From Chitinophaga nivalis (GTDB lineage: Bacteria; Bacteroidota; Bacteroidia; Chitinophagales; Chitinophagaceae), in the NCBI RefSeq assembly GCF_025989125.1, contig NZ_JAPDNR010000001.1, forward strand, positions 2,586,301-2,650,300: DNA of 64,000 bases, in the 5' to 3' direction. The notes under the pieces were generated by a model. It saw only the letters and a list, made by a program, of their open reading frames with translations. It was not told the DNA's origin and did not search any database. The first letter of the stretch is position 1. Every line of letters starts with the position of its first letter. This document shows positions 17,915 to 26,532 of this stretch, in pieces. A program made the position numbers and the translations under genes.

Positions 17915-18613
17915 TTAATATTTCTTCCATTCACGGGCGAAGCTGAGATAGGTGTATCCTATAGGCAGCTGTTTGCCGGAAACCAGCTTCACCTGCCGGT
18001 TGTGGATAGAATACACTTTGTCTGTGGCCACCACGTAGCTACGGTGTATACGCCTGAATTTACCGGGCGGTAGTTTTTCCAGCACCTTCTTCAACGGCAT
18101 GAGCGTGACAATGGGCCTGCCTTCCAGCAAATGAATACGGATATAGTCTTCCAGACTTTCGATGTATTCAATATTGCTGCAGGGGATTTTCATCATCCGG
18201 TAGGCAACGTATACATACAGGTGTTCTACCGGTTCCTGGCTATCCAGGCAGGTATGCCGGAAATGGATCGCCGCTTTGGTAGTGGCGGTGGTAAAACGTT
18301 CCAGACTGAAAGGCTTGAGCAGGTAATCAATGGCCGATAATTCAAATCCATCTATCGCAAATTTTTTATAGGCGGTAGTGAAGATGATCATCGGTTTTGT
18401 TTCCAGCGAATTTACCAGATCCAGGCCGGTGATGTCGGGCATGTTGATGTCAACAAACAGCAGGTCTACCGGGGTATGGCGAAGGAATTCCGCACCGGCA
18501 ATGGCATCGCTGAAAGTGTGCAGCAGCTGCAGGCCGGGTGTTTGCTGTACATATTCCCTGATCAATGAGAGCGCAGGGGAATCATCATCAATGGCAATAG
18601 ACTTGATCAGCAT
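17915..18613 (-). CDS. LytTR-type response regulator
   Basis: The 232-residue protein has an N-terminal receiver domain (about 1-115) with acidic pocket IDDDSP, phosphoacceptor D55 in FVDINMPDITGLDL, the conserved threonine in IIFTTAYKKFAIDGF, and LKPFSLERF. A C-terminal LytTR DNA-binding domain spans about 135-230 (IPCSNIEYIESLEDYIRIHL; FRRIHRSYVVATDKV). It is encoded 40 bases after the matching sensor kinase, an arrangement usual for LytS/LytR-like pairs. Its target may include the dioxygenase that follows. Confidence 0.94.
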   Translation of the reverse strand: MLIKSIAIDDDSPALSLIREYVQQTPGLQLLHTFSDAIAGAEFLRHTPVDLLFVDINMPDITGLDLVNSLETKPMIIFTTAYKKFAIDGFELSAIDYLLKPFSLERFTTATTKAAIHFRHTCLDSQEPVEHLYVYVAYRMMKIPCSNIEYIESLEDYIRIHLLEGRPIVTLMPLKKVLEKLPPGKFRRIHRSYVVATDKVYSIHNRQVKLVSGKQLPIGYTYLSFAREWKKY

Positions 18614-18653
18614 AATTTGGTCGTATGATTAGATTAGGGTCGTATCCGTAAAA

Positions 18654-19670
18654 TTAATGGTGTAGTGTAAGGTCTACAGTATAATGCTCCTGGGTTACAT
18701 CGATATTCAACACGTGTTTATCCGGGTATAACAGTTCCAGGCGGTGCCGGCTATTGGCGATACCAATACCGGAACTATTATCAGGTCTTTTCATATGGAA
18801 GCAGGTATTCCGGCAATAGAACTTTAACTGGTGATCTGTCACATTCAGACTGATACAGATCGTACCTTGTTCGCGGTTGCTGGTACCGTATTTAAATGCA
18901 TTTTCCACAAATGTCATCAGTATTAATGGGATTATATTGCAGTGACTAATATTACCGTGGATGTTGAAATGTACCTGCATGTTATCGCCCAGCCGTATCT
19001 GCTGGAGGTCTATAAAGTCTTGTATACAGCTCACTTCCAGCTGGAGCGGTACCATCTCCTGGTGTACTTCATCTGTAATATAGCGAAGTATATTGGATAG
19101 TTTCAACAAACATTCCGCCGTGTTTTCCTTTTTGGTAACGGCCAGCGAATAGATATTATTCAGGGTGTTAAACAGAAAATGCGGATTGATCTGCGCTTTG
19201 AGAAAGGCCAGTTCCGCACTGGCTTTACCTGCTTCTGCCCGTAGTGCCCACTGCTCGGTAAGGTGCCACCGGTGCGTGGATTCAATGGCTACACTCAGGG
19301 CAATGGTTAATATCCACAGGAAGATGCTGACAATATCAAATCCCTGGCGTTGCATGCCGGGAGGAGCCAGCACATATACAAACAGCAGATCAAAAGGCTG
19401 CAGGTAATAGAACAGGGCCAGGAGCGATGCCATCACGCTAAAGTACTTCGTCCAGTGTTTTTTCAGGTATAACTGCGGAAACAGATAATAGGTGTGCAGG
19501 TAATACAAAAAAAAGTAACTCAGGAAAAACAGCAGAAAAAAGGGTGATGACAGAATCATACGCAGCCGCGGCCAGCCGGCATGCCCCACCATGAACACCA
19601 GCGGGATGCTTAAACAGATCAGCCATCCGTTGAAATGTTTAATCAGGGTGGTAACTTTTAGCCGGTACAT
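18654..19670 (-). CDS. LytS/YehU-type sensor histidine kinase
   Basis: The 338-residue membrane kinase has four hydrophobic segments (about 14-30, 43-63, 77-100, 112-130). A short coiled linker and a His_kinase domain follow, with H164 in INPHFLFNTLNNIYSLA, the signature of this family. The HATPase_c domain includes LILMTFVENAFKYGTSNREQ (N box) and SSGIGIANSRHRLELLYP (G box). The short extracytoplasmic loops suggest a membrane-linked or unknown signal. It forms a two-component pair with the regulator at 17915. Confidence 0.93.
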   Translation of the reverse strand: MYRLKVTTLIKHFNGWLICLSIPLVFMVGHAGWPRLRMILSSPFFLLFFLSYFFLYYLHTYYLFPQLYLKKHWTKYFSVMASLLALFYYLQPFDLLFVYVLAPPGMQRQGFDIVSIFLWILTIALSVAIESTHRWHLTEQWALRAEAGKASAELAFLKAQINPHFLFNTLNNIYSLAVTKKENTAECLLKLSNILRYITDEVHQEMVPLQLEVSCIQDFIDLQQIRLGDNMQVHFNIHGNISHCNIIPLILMTFVENAFKYGTSNREQGTICISLNVTDHQLKFYCRNTCFHMKRPDNSSGIGIANSRHRLELLYPDKHVLNIDVTQEHYTVDLTLHH

Positions 19671-19857
19671 ATTCTAAGAAAATCATTTTCCCTGACTAAT
19701 TTAAGAAAGTATCGGTGAGCATGCAATATGTATAGATGAATTAAAAGCCGGAAGAAACTGTACCGCGGCCCGGGCTGGCGATAGATAGGACATCCGTCTG
19801 CAATAATAACGCAGTTGGATATCGGGATGGGTTGCGGCATACAGTTGTTATCAGCCA

Positions 19858-20325
19858 TTAGCATACTGTTGTAATAGTGAGCAGCTCTTTATTAAAGAGA
19901 AAGGAATCTCCTGCTTTTTTCCCCTGTAATGTTTTGGCCAGCGGAGAGTAGGGCGAAAGGAAAATAATGGTGCGGCCATCTACCTCCTGTTTACCCAAAC
20001 CGGCGGCAATAAAAAAAGATATATGCGTGCACGTGATAACGGCGCCGGCTGCAGCCAGGGTATAAATACGACTGGTATCTACTTCCTGCAGGCGAGCCAG
20101 CTCCTTGAGGTTTTCGGCCAGTTGCCGCGTATACATATCTTTTTCCAGGTGCCCCATTGCCCGGCTGGTTTCGTATTTATCGCCCGCAGAACTTTTTTCT
20201 TCCTGGTTGGCGGCCTGCTGTGCATGCGTGCTGGCTGCACGGGCTATGTCTATCCGTTGCGTGATCAACGTTTCACAAAATTGTTTTAGCTGTTGTTTAA
20301 AAGCGATTGTTTCCTGGGTGTTCAT
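19858..20325 (-). CDS. GreA/GreB C-terminal-domain-like protein
   Basis: The 155-residue protein has an N-terminal helical half (FKQQLKQFCETLITQR; EEKSSAGDKYETSRAMGH) like the coiled coil of Gre factors. A C-terminal FKBP-like half ends in SPYSPLAKTLQGKKAGDSFL, the GreA/GreB-C signature. Such proteins bind in or near the RNA polymerase secondary channel. The ATG at 20325 is preferred because it begins MNTQETIAFKQQ; a longer frame to 20418 has no family-like sequence. The classic acidic tip pair of GreA is replaced by a longer Q/E-rich region, so RNA-cleavage activity is uncertain. Confidence 0.72.
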   Translation of the reverse strand: MNTQETIAFKQQLKQFCETLITQRIDIARAASTHAQQAANQEEKSSAGDKYETSRAMGHLEKDMYTRQLAENLKELARLQEVDTSRIYTLAAAGAVITCTHISFFIAAGLGKQEVDGRTIIFLSPYSPLAKTLQGKKAGDSFLFNKELLTITTVC

Positions 20326-20466
20326 CATCCGGCTAATATAAGTGAAATTATCAGGTGAAATTATTTGCATCAGCCGGCACCATTTTTGCATGGATGAATC
20401 CGGTGTTTCGAAACCCAATGACGTTAAAACCTGCTTAAAAAAAAGTTCTTCATTTTCTCACACAAC

Positions 20467-22179
20467 ATGCTTCCTATGCAGAAAAAAGTTTTCCTCGTTT
20501 GCCTGGGTTTGACTTTCGCCCTGGCATCCTTTGCCCGCACATCAGGGGTAACGCAACCGCAAGTGGTACGTAGCAGCGCCTTCGAAGAACCAGAACAGGG
20601 AGCAAGCCGTTTGTTACTCATGAAAAACGGCCATACATTGTTCTTTCATTTCACGTTGAGAAAAGGTATCAACGTCACAGTTTATAATCCACAGCATGAA
20701 GCACAACCAGTTGTCAACAACCGGCTCTCTTCCTGGAGCAACCGGCGGATGGTACTGGCCGATCTGAAAGGAATCTATGAAATCAATGGGGAGGCAGTCG
20801 TGTTCCTGCAGCAGTATGTACATCGCAGACCATCGCTGTATCGCCTGGTGTTCGACAGCAACACCGGCCAGCTGAAAGAAGAAAAATTAATCGCCGATCT
20901 GGCACCACTACGCCTGACAAGAGGCTATCGCTACACCTATGGGGGCATGCGGATATCAGAATTTGAACTGCGTAAAGACCCGGTTTCCGATTATTATGCA
21001 GTATCTATGCTGACGTATGAAAAAGGAGAAGAACGTATCCGCGTGCTCCATTTTGATCCACAGCACCAGGTAATAAACAAAGGGGATTTTGCCGTTCCTG
21101 CCAGAGATTTCAAATACCTGAATATGGCAGATATGTATGTGAATGGCGGCAACAATGTTTTCCTGGCTGCCTTTGCCTTTAACATGGAGCTCTCCTTTCT
21201 CCAGTCGTCCCGCTTCGCCATCGCCAGTCTGGCAAAGGGTACGGAGGGTTTTAAAACAGCCTGGTTACCTGATGTACGGGATAAACGGTTAAGAGATGCG
21301 GCCCTGAAATTCAATACGGCGGATAAAAATGTGTACCTGCTTAGCGCCTTGTATACACCGGGTACCAGGCTGGAGCCTATTATGAGCCGTAATATGCTGG
21401 AACGATTTGCCCTGCTGATGCACGTGATAGATCCGGAACAGTTAACCGTCAAACAGCATTATTTTGTAGCACATCCGCAGCTGAATGAATATGCTAAAAC
21501 ACACCTGAAATACAAAAGAAATTATCAGGGCGTCATTCAGGATTTTTACCTGCACCCCGATGGCGGTACCACACTATTGCTGGAAGAGATGGATATTTTT
21601 CAGGAAACAATCAAAGACGGAATGCTCACTGACAGAAGAGCCCGGGACAGATTTGATACACACAATAATTACAAAACCAGGCTCGGAGAAATCGGTATTA
21701 CCCGGTTAGATGCCGATGGAAAGGAAGCAGAGAGTTATGCCATTGCCAAAGGACAGGAAAATGAGGGCGGCATGCAGTTATTCATGCAGCACAAACGCCG
21801 GCAATCCAGGTGGAACTTCCGCGATAATGCCTTTACCAGTAATTTATCCGGCTTTTACTCCTATGACTATTTCCGTAAAGACAATAAGGATTATGTCATC
21901 TACAACGATTATGCAGGCAATACAAAAAACAGAGAGGAAGACTACCGCAGTAAATATGATGTACGGGTTGTCAGCAACAGCAATACCGTATTTGCGGTAT
22001 ATGATGGGAAACAAATCGTCAAAAACTACCTGTTTGGCCAGCCGGATGAAAATGCAAGTAATCGATTCTGTCATCTCGAAATGATCGCCCGGAAAGAAGA
22101 TAGCAATTCCTTCGCAACGATGATGGTAGAAAAGAGTGGCCATCAGAAGCAGGCCTACATCGTATGGGTGAATATTTAA
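20467..22179 (+). CDS. Secreted protein of unknown function
   Basis: The 570-residue protein has a signal peptide (MLPMQKKVFLVCLGLTFALA, cleaved near residue 24; the second ATG at 20476 is an alternative start). The rest is beta-rich with repeated short strand-turn blocks such as YRLVFDSNTGQL and IRVLHFDPQHQV, suggesting a propeller-like fold. It resembles in layout the secreted protein at 38093, with signal peptide, long beta-rich body and no enzyme motif, though clear homology is not visible by eye. It stands alone between a minus-strand gene and the terminator at 22309. Confidence 0.7.
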   Translation: MLPMQKKVFLVCLGLTFALASFARTSGVTQPQVVRSSAFEEPEQGASRLLLMKNGHTLFFHFTLRKGINVTVYNPQHEAQPVVNNRLSSWSNRRMVLADLKGIYEINGEAVVFLQQYVHRRPSLYRLVFDSNTGQLKEEKLIADLAPLRLTRGYRYTYGGMRISEFELRKDPVSDYYAVSMLTYEKGEERIRVLHFDPQHQVINKGDFAVPARDFKYLNMADMYVNGGNNVFLAAFAFNMELSFLQSSRFAIASLAKGTEGFKTAWLPDVRDKRLRDAALKFNTADKNVYLLSALYTPGTRLEPIMSRNMLERFALLMHVIDPEQLTVKQHYFVAHPQLNEYAKTHLKYKRNYQGVIQDFYLHPDGGTTLLLEEMDIFQETIKDGMLTDRRARDRFDTHNNYKTRLGEIGITRLDADGKEAESYAIAKGQENEGGMQLFMQHKRRQSRWNFRDNAFTSNLSGFYSYDYFRKDNKDYVIYNDYAGNTKNREEDYRSKYDVRVVSNSNTVFAVYDGKQIVKNYLFGQPDENASNRFCHLEMIARKEDSNSFATMMVEKSGHQKQAYIVWVNI

Positions 22180-22308
22180 TCACCTGCTGTGGAGAGAAAG
22201 CGTTTACCGGTTATTCAGTTAAAGGAACCATGCTATATGTGACGCTGATCACCAGCGTATAACAATCAATGAAAGTGTTCATATTCCTTGAACCGTCACA
22301 CACGACAG

Positions 22309-22356
22309 AAAGACCACGGCTTTTCGGATCATATACCCGAAAAGTCGTGGTCTTTT
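22309..22356 (+). terminator. Terminator hairpin between the unknown secreted gene and the lipoprotein array
   Basis: A stem of 19 pairs (22309-22327 with 22337-22355) contains one G-U-type mismatch, has a 9-base loop, and is followed by a T-run on the plus strand and preceded by an A-rich stretch. It can serve transcripts from both sides, including the minus-strand array ending at 22404. Confidence 0.8.
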
Positions 22357-22403
22357 TGCTGATTAGCTATCCTGCGGCAAGGCAGCAATAAGGGTTCCGG
22401 CTA

Positions 22404-23282
22404 TCAGATACGGATATATTCAAAACGAATGGACCGTGAGAAAACATTACCGGATTTATGATAAACATTTACCTGTTGAACCAGGTTGTCTTTATTGTAA
22501 ATATACCGGTAGTAATAGGTATCATCTGCAGTGATGTTATTCGTAGATAATACCGGAAAGAGTATGCTCTCACTTAATACGATATCCTGTTCAAAGAATC
22601 CTGGGCCGGTTAGCTGCAGGCTGCGGAGGAAATTGGGATGATCATCATAAGTCAGCAAAGTAGTTGTTGGGATGAGGGACGTATCCGGTGGAGGCGGTGC
22701 CGGCAAGCCGGGAAAAAGTGCTGATTTGGAAGTTGTCAGCACTTTTGTGACGTTCCCGATGGCATCGTATACATATTCTTTTCTGAAGGATACCGATTTT
22801 CCAAACAAGATGATATTGATACGGGAAAAGGTGGTGCCGATGATGTTGCTGTTTTTAGCATAATAATTAAAATAGTATAAATTCAATGACCGGAGCGTAG
22901 AATGAGTTACCAGCCTGTTCTGCGCATCATATTGCAGTGAGACGCTATCCCAGCGGTCAGGAGAGCTGTAATAGGATGATAATAACCCATTACTATTATA
23001 CGTGAAATAATAGGATCCTCCAGGAAGAGAGCTACTATCAGCCGGTTTTTTTTCAGAACGGATCAGCTGATGTTGGGCATTGTAGAAAAATATTTTTTCA
23101 AAATTATTGTATTTACCTGTACTGACAGCTTTTTTCAGCAGCCATATGGGGGCTTTGGCCGCACCGCTGGCGGCGCCGGAAATGGGTTGTGGGTTAGCCG
23201 TTTTATCGCAGGCCATGAAGAGGGATGCCAGACTGATAAAAAAAAGTAAACAGATTTTTTGAGGCAGATAGTTGTTTTGCAT
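22404..23282 (-). CDS. YD-repeat-like lipoprotein, array member 1
   Basis: The 292-residue lipoprotein has a hydrophobic signal and lipobox ending FMAC (C25). The mature part consists of short repeats of the form aromatic-aromatic-Y-(N/D)-xx-(N/H)-x-L, e.g. FFYNAQHQLIRSE, YFTYNSNGLLSSY, LQYDAQNRLVTHS, YVYDAIGNVTKVL and IYNKDNLVQQVNV. These look like the YD/RHS-type repeats found in Bacteroidota DUF4595-like lipoproteins. A proline-rich loop (PAPPPPDTS) sits before LTYDDHPNFLRSL. The start at 23282 is chosen because the lipoprotein signal begins there. Four paralogues follow upstream. Function unknown. Confidence 0.78.
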   Translation of the reverse strand: MQNNYLPQKICLLFFISLASLFMACDKTANPQPISGAASGAAKAPIWLLKKAVSTGKYNNFEKIFFYNAQHQLIRSEKKPADSSSLPGGSYYFTYNSNGLLSSYYSSPDRWDSVSLQYDAQNRLVTHSTLRSLNLYYFNYYAKNSNIIGTTFSRINIILFGKSVSFRKEYVYDAIGNVTKVLTTSKSALFPGLPAPPPPDTSLIPTTTLLTYDDHPNFLRSLQLTGPGFFEQDIVLSESILFPVLSTNNITADDTYYYRYIYNKDNLVQQVNVYHKSGNVFSRSIRFEYIRI

Positions 23283-23310
23283 AAGGGTATTTTTAGCGTT
23301 AACAATTGCA

Positions 23311-23354
23311 TACACGCGATTACCATGAGGTATTACCGATGGTAAGCAGGTGTA
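23311..23354. repeat. Inverted repeat between array members 1 and 2
   Basis: TACAC (23311-23315) and TTACCAT (23320-23326) pair with ATGGTAA (23339-23345) and GTGTA (23350-23354) around a four-base internal mismatch on each side and a 12-base loop. It lies 28 bases upstream of the start of member 1. Confidence 0.55.
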
Positions 23355-23373
23355 ATAAAAGCAGGCGACTTGT

Positions 23374-24255
23374 TTAAATGCGGGTATATTCCAAACGGGC
23401 AGATGCCTCAAGGGTATTATCGTATTTGGAATAAATTTTTACTTGTTCTACCAGGTTATCTTTATTATAAATATACCGGTAATAGTAACTACCATCATCT
23501 GTAATATTGTTGGCAGGAATGACCGGATAAAATTCCCCTTCATCTGATACCAGATCCAGTGCCAATATGCCTGGCCGGTCGAGTTGCAGGCTTCTGGAGT
23601 AATTAAGCCGGTTGTCATAGGTCAGGTAAGTCTCTATTGGGGTGTGGGAGGTGTCAGGCGGTGGCGGCGGCGGAAAGCCGGGGAGAGCAACAGAACTGGA
23701 AGTAGACAGGATTTTGGTGATATTTCCGGCGGCATTATACACATATTCACTTCTGTAGGATGTTGCCATTCTCCACATGATAATGTAATTATGACAATAG
23801 GTTAATCCGATGGTGTTGTTCCCTTTATAGTAATAATTGAAATTATACAGCGTTGTTCGCAATTGTTTAATCGGAGAATGGGCAATCAGCCTGTTCTGCG
23901 CGTCATACTGAAAGAAAACAGTGTCTGGCTGCAAATCATTCGTAATATAGGCCAGCGATCCATTACTGTTGTAGGTGAAATATGACTTCTTTGACCGGAA
24001 GTATCCGCTGTCGGTTGTCTTTCTCTCTGAGCGGATCAGCTGACGTTGTGCATTGTAGAAAAATGTTTTTTCGAATTCGTAGTAAGGACCTTTTTTGACG
24101 ACTTTTTTCAGCAACCATACGGGTGCTTTAGCGGCACCGCTGGCCGTACCGGAAATGGGTTGCGGGCTGGTTGTTTTCTCACAAGCCATGAACAAGGATG
24201 TCAGACTAATAAAAAAAAGTAAAACGATTTTTTGGGGTAGATGATTTTTTTGCAT
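23374..24255 (-). CDS. YD-repeat-like lipoprotein, array member 2
   Basis: The 293-residue paralogue of the preceding gene has lipobox FMAC (C25) and the same order of repeats: FFYNAQRQLIRSERK, YFTYNSNGSLAYI, FFQYDAQNRLIAHS, YVYNAAGNITKIL, LTYDNRLNYSRSL and YIYNKDNLVEQVKI. The proline loop reads PPPPPPDTS. The central 110 residues are almost identical to array member 3, while the N-terminal signal is closest to member 1, so the copies look mosaic. The ATG at 24255 gives the lipoprotein start. Surface or periplasmic face of a membrane is expected; role unknown. Confidence 0.78.
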   Translation of the reverse strand: MQKNHLPQKIVLLFFISLTSLFMACEKTTSPQPISGTASGAAKAPVWLLKKVVKKGPYYEFEKTFFYNAQRQLIRSERKTTDSGYFRSKKSYFTYNSNGSLAYITNDLQPDTVFFQYDAQNRLIAHSPIKQLRTTLYNFNYYYKGNNTIGLTYCHNYIIMWRMATSYRSEYVYNAAGNITKILSTSSSVALPGFPPPPPPDTSHTPIETYLTYDNRLNYSRSLQLDRPGILALDLVSDEGEFYPVIPANNITDDGSYYYRYIYNKDNLVEQVKIYSKYDNTLEASARLEYTRI

Positions 24256-24282
24256 GAGGAGTGTTTTTAGGATTAACAATTG

Positions 24283-24330
24283 ATTACACATTATTACCAT
24301 GGTGTGTGACCCGTGGTAATAATGTGTAAT
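24283..24330. repeat. Perfect 17-base inverted repeat between array members 2 and 3
   Basis: The arm ATTACACATTATTACCA (24283-24299) is repeated exactly in reverse complement at 24314-24330, with a 14-base loop. An A-run follows on the plus strand, so on the coding (minus) strand the hairpin is preceded, not followed, by T's. It lies 27 bases upstream of the start of member 2. Confidence 0.75.
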
Positions 24331-24345
24331 AAAAAAAGCACTTGT

Positions 24346-25236
24346 TTATAGGCGGACATACTCCAAACGGGCGGATGCCGCAAGGGCATTGTCAAATTTG
24401 TAATAGACATTTACCTGTTCTACGAGGTTGTCTGCATTATAGATATACTGGTAGTAGTAACTGCCATCATCGGTGATATTGTTGGCAGGAATGACCGGAT
24501 AGAACTTTCCTTCATCTGCTATCAGGTCCTGTGCCAATATACCTGGCCTGTCTACCTGCAGGCTTCTGGAATAATTAAGCCGGTTGTCATAGGTCAGGAG
24601 CGTCTCCTTTGGTACGAGGGTCGTATCCGGGGGAGGAGGTGGCGGTAAGCCAATAGAAGAGGCGGATTTGGATGTGCCCAGGATTTTGGTGATATTTCCC
24701 GCGGCATCATATACATACTCTCTTCTGTAAGATGCTGCCGATCCCCACATAATAATGTAATTATGACAATAGGTAGAACCAATGGTGTTGTTCCCTTTAT
24801 AGTAATAATTGAAATTATACAGTGTTGTCTTCGATTGTTTGATGGGAGAATGAGCAATCAGCCTGTTCTGCGCATCATACTGAAAGAAAAAGGTGTCTGG
24901 CTGCAGATCATTCGTAATATAGGCCAACGACCCATTACTGTTGTAGCTGAAATATAATTTCTTTGACCGGAAGTATCCGCTATCGGTTGTCTTTCTTTCA
25001 GAACGGATTAACTGATGTTGTGCATTGTAGAAAAATGTTTTTTCGAATAGGGAGTAAGGTCCTGTTTTAATTACTTTTTTCAGCAGCCATACCGGTGCTT
25101 TGGCCGCGCTGTTAGCGGTGCCACCGGTGGTGCCGGAAACAGGCAGTGGTATGACTGTCTTATCACAGGAGGTGAATAGGAAAACCAGGAAAATGGTCAG
25201 CAGACAGACTTGTGTTGACAGTGGATTTTTTTTCAT
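24346..25236 (-). CDS. YD-repeat-like lipoprotein, array member 3
   Basis: The 296-residue paralogue has lipobox FTSC (C24), a slightly longer post-lipobox linker with glycine and threonine (SGTTGGTANSAAK), then the shared segment APVWLLKKVIKTGP and the repeat series. The central region from KTTDSGYFRSKK through YNFNYYYKGNNTIG matches member 2 almost residue for residue. The proline loop is PPPPPPDTT. A second ATG six bases further upstream (25242) is possible. Confidence 0.78.
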   Translation of the reverse strand: MKKNPLSTQVCLLTIFLVFLFTSCDKTVIPLPVSGTTGGTANSAAKAPVWLLKKVIKTGPYSLFEKTFFYNAQHQLIRSERKTTDSGYFRSKKLYFSYNSNGSLAYITNDLQPDTFFFQYDAQNRLIAHSPIKQSKTTLYNFNYYYKGNNTIGSTYCHNYIIMWGSAASYRREYVYDAAGNITKILGTSKSASSIGLPPPPPPDTTLVPKETLLTYDNRLNYSRSLQVDRPGILAQDLIADEGKFYPVIPANNITDDGSYYYQYIYNADNLVEQVNVYYKFDNALAASARLEYVRL

Positions 25237-25263
25237 GAGCATGTTTTATAGTATAAATAATGG

Positions 25264-25306
25264 TTCATCATCCTGGTATATTATCTTTTATACCAGGTGT
25301 GATGAA
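25264..25306. repeat. Inverted repeat between array members 3 and 4
   Basis: TTCATCA (25264-25270) and CTGGTATA (25273-25280) pair with TATACCAG (25289-25296) and TGATGAA (25300-25306), with a small internal loop and an 8-base apical loop. The arm sequence is unrelated to the other repeats in the array. Confidence 0.65.
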
Positions 25307-25320
25307 CAGGTGTCGGTTAT

Positions 25321-26196
25321 TCAGATGCGGGTATATTCAAATCGGGCAGATGCCACCAGCGCGTTGTTATATTTGGTGTAAACATTTGCCTGTTGTACGA
25401 GGCCGTCTTTATTGTAAGTGTACCGGTAATAATAAAAGCCATCGTCTGATATATTGTTGACGGGTAGTACCGGAAAATATTCGCCATTATCTGATCCCAG
25501 TTCTACTGCCAATAATATCCCAGGTCCGTTTCCCTGCAGCGCCCTGGAAAAATTAGGGTGATTGTCATAGGTCAGGATCCGCTCTGTGGGTATTTGTGAA
25601 GTATCCGGTACAGCGGTAGGATTACCGAAAAAGAAAGTACGGGAGGTCGACAGGGTTTTGATGATATTTCCGGCGGCATCATACACAAATTCTTTCCGGT
25701 AGGATGCTGCCTGCGCCACCATGATGATCTGGTTGTGATAGTAGGTTACGCCAATGGTGTTGTTGCCTTTATAATAATAATTGAAATGATAGAGCGTCGT
25801 ATTCCACTGTCTGACAGGGGAGTGGGCAATCAGCCTGTTTTGCGTATCGTACTGCAGGAAGATAGTGTCTTTCTGTATATTGGTAACTACATAAGACAGT
25901 AACCCGTTGGAGTCGTAGGTAAAATACTGGGTCTTGGGTTGCGGATAACTGCTGTCTTTGGGTTTTCGCTCTGCGCGGATCAGCTGATGTTGCGCATTGT
26001 AAAAAAAAGTTTTTTCAAATTGGTAGTCTGGTCCTGTTTTGACAACCCTGGTCAGTAGCCATATGGGCGCTTTGACGGTACTGCTGGCGGTACCGGAAAC
26101 AGGTAGGGGCGATACCGTTTTATTGCAGGCAGTGAATTGTGCAGCAACACAGATAAGCAGTAGGCAGATGTGGATGGATAATGGATGCTTCTTCAT
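25321..26196 (-). CDS. YD-repeat-like lipoprotein, array member 4
   Basis: The 291-residue paralogue starts MKKHPLSIHICLL and has lipobox FTAC (C24). Repeats include FFYNAQHQLIRAERK, YFTYDSNGLLSYV, FLQYDTQNRLIAHS, FVYDAAGNIIKTL and YTYNKDGLVQQANVY. The proline loop is reduced to a single proline (AVPDTS). It is more diverged from members 2 and 3 than they are from each other. Confidence 0.78.
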   Translation of the reverse strand: MKKHPLSIHICLLLICVAAQFTACNKTVSPLPVSGTASSTVKAPIWLLTRVVKTGPDYQFEKTFFYNAQHQLIRAERKPKDSSYPQPKTQYFTYDSNGLLSYVVTNIQKDTIFLQYDTQNRLIAHSPVRQWNTTLYHFNYYYKGNNTIGVTYYHNQIIMVAQAASYRKEFVYDAAGNIIKTLSTSRTFFFGNPTAVPDTSQIPTERILTYDNHPNFSRALQGNGPGILLAVELGSDNGEYFPVLPVNNISDDGFYYYRYTYNKDGLVQQANVYTKYNNALVASARFEYTRI

Positions 26197-26532
26197 GATA
26201 ACGTTTTTGGATTAACAATTAATATCAATGATACCGACGCTATGTTATCGGGCAACAAACAAGCGCATTCGGATGGAGATATAACTCCGTGGAAATATAA
26301 ATATAGGTTTTCTGATAAACAGATGTGAAATTAGGATGCTGGCATGCAATATGGCTGCAGTGATGGGAGTATAGATAACTGATATGTTACCCGATGTTTT
26401 TTGGGGGGCTCCTGATTTTGTAGTGCGCAGGATATTAGTTACGTATGATGTAACAGTTGATAGCAGTAGTATTTTGCCGTTATCTGTTACATCATACGTA
26501 GGGGATGTATACTCGTTTACATCCGGTGATAC
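26197..26532. other. 336-base gap with a 17-base inverted repeat
   Basis: No convincing gene is present between array members 4 and 5. The main structure is the perfect inverted repeat at 26440-26500. Just upstream of member 4 the coding-strand leader contains AATTGTTAAT and an A-run before the ATG, a feature shared with members 1 and 2. Confidence 0.6.
26440..26500. repeat. Perfect 17-base inverted repeat between array members 4 and 5
   Basis: The arm TACGTATGATGTAACAG (26440-26456) is repeated exactly in reverse complement at 26484-26500, with a 27-base loop. It begins 33 bases after the stop codon of member 5 on the minus strand. No T-run follows on that strand. Confidence 0.75.

Noticed and set aside
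19658..19864. 68-residue minus-strand frame upstream of the sensor kinase
   Set aside because: Overlaps the kinase start and is cysteine/proline-rich without any motif; treated as leader region.
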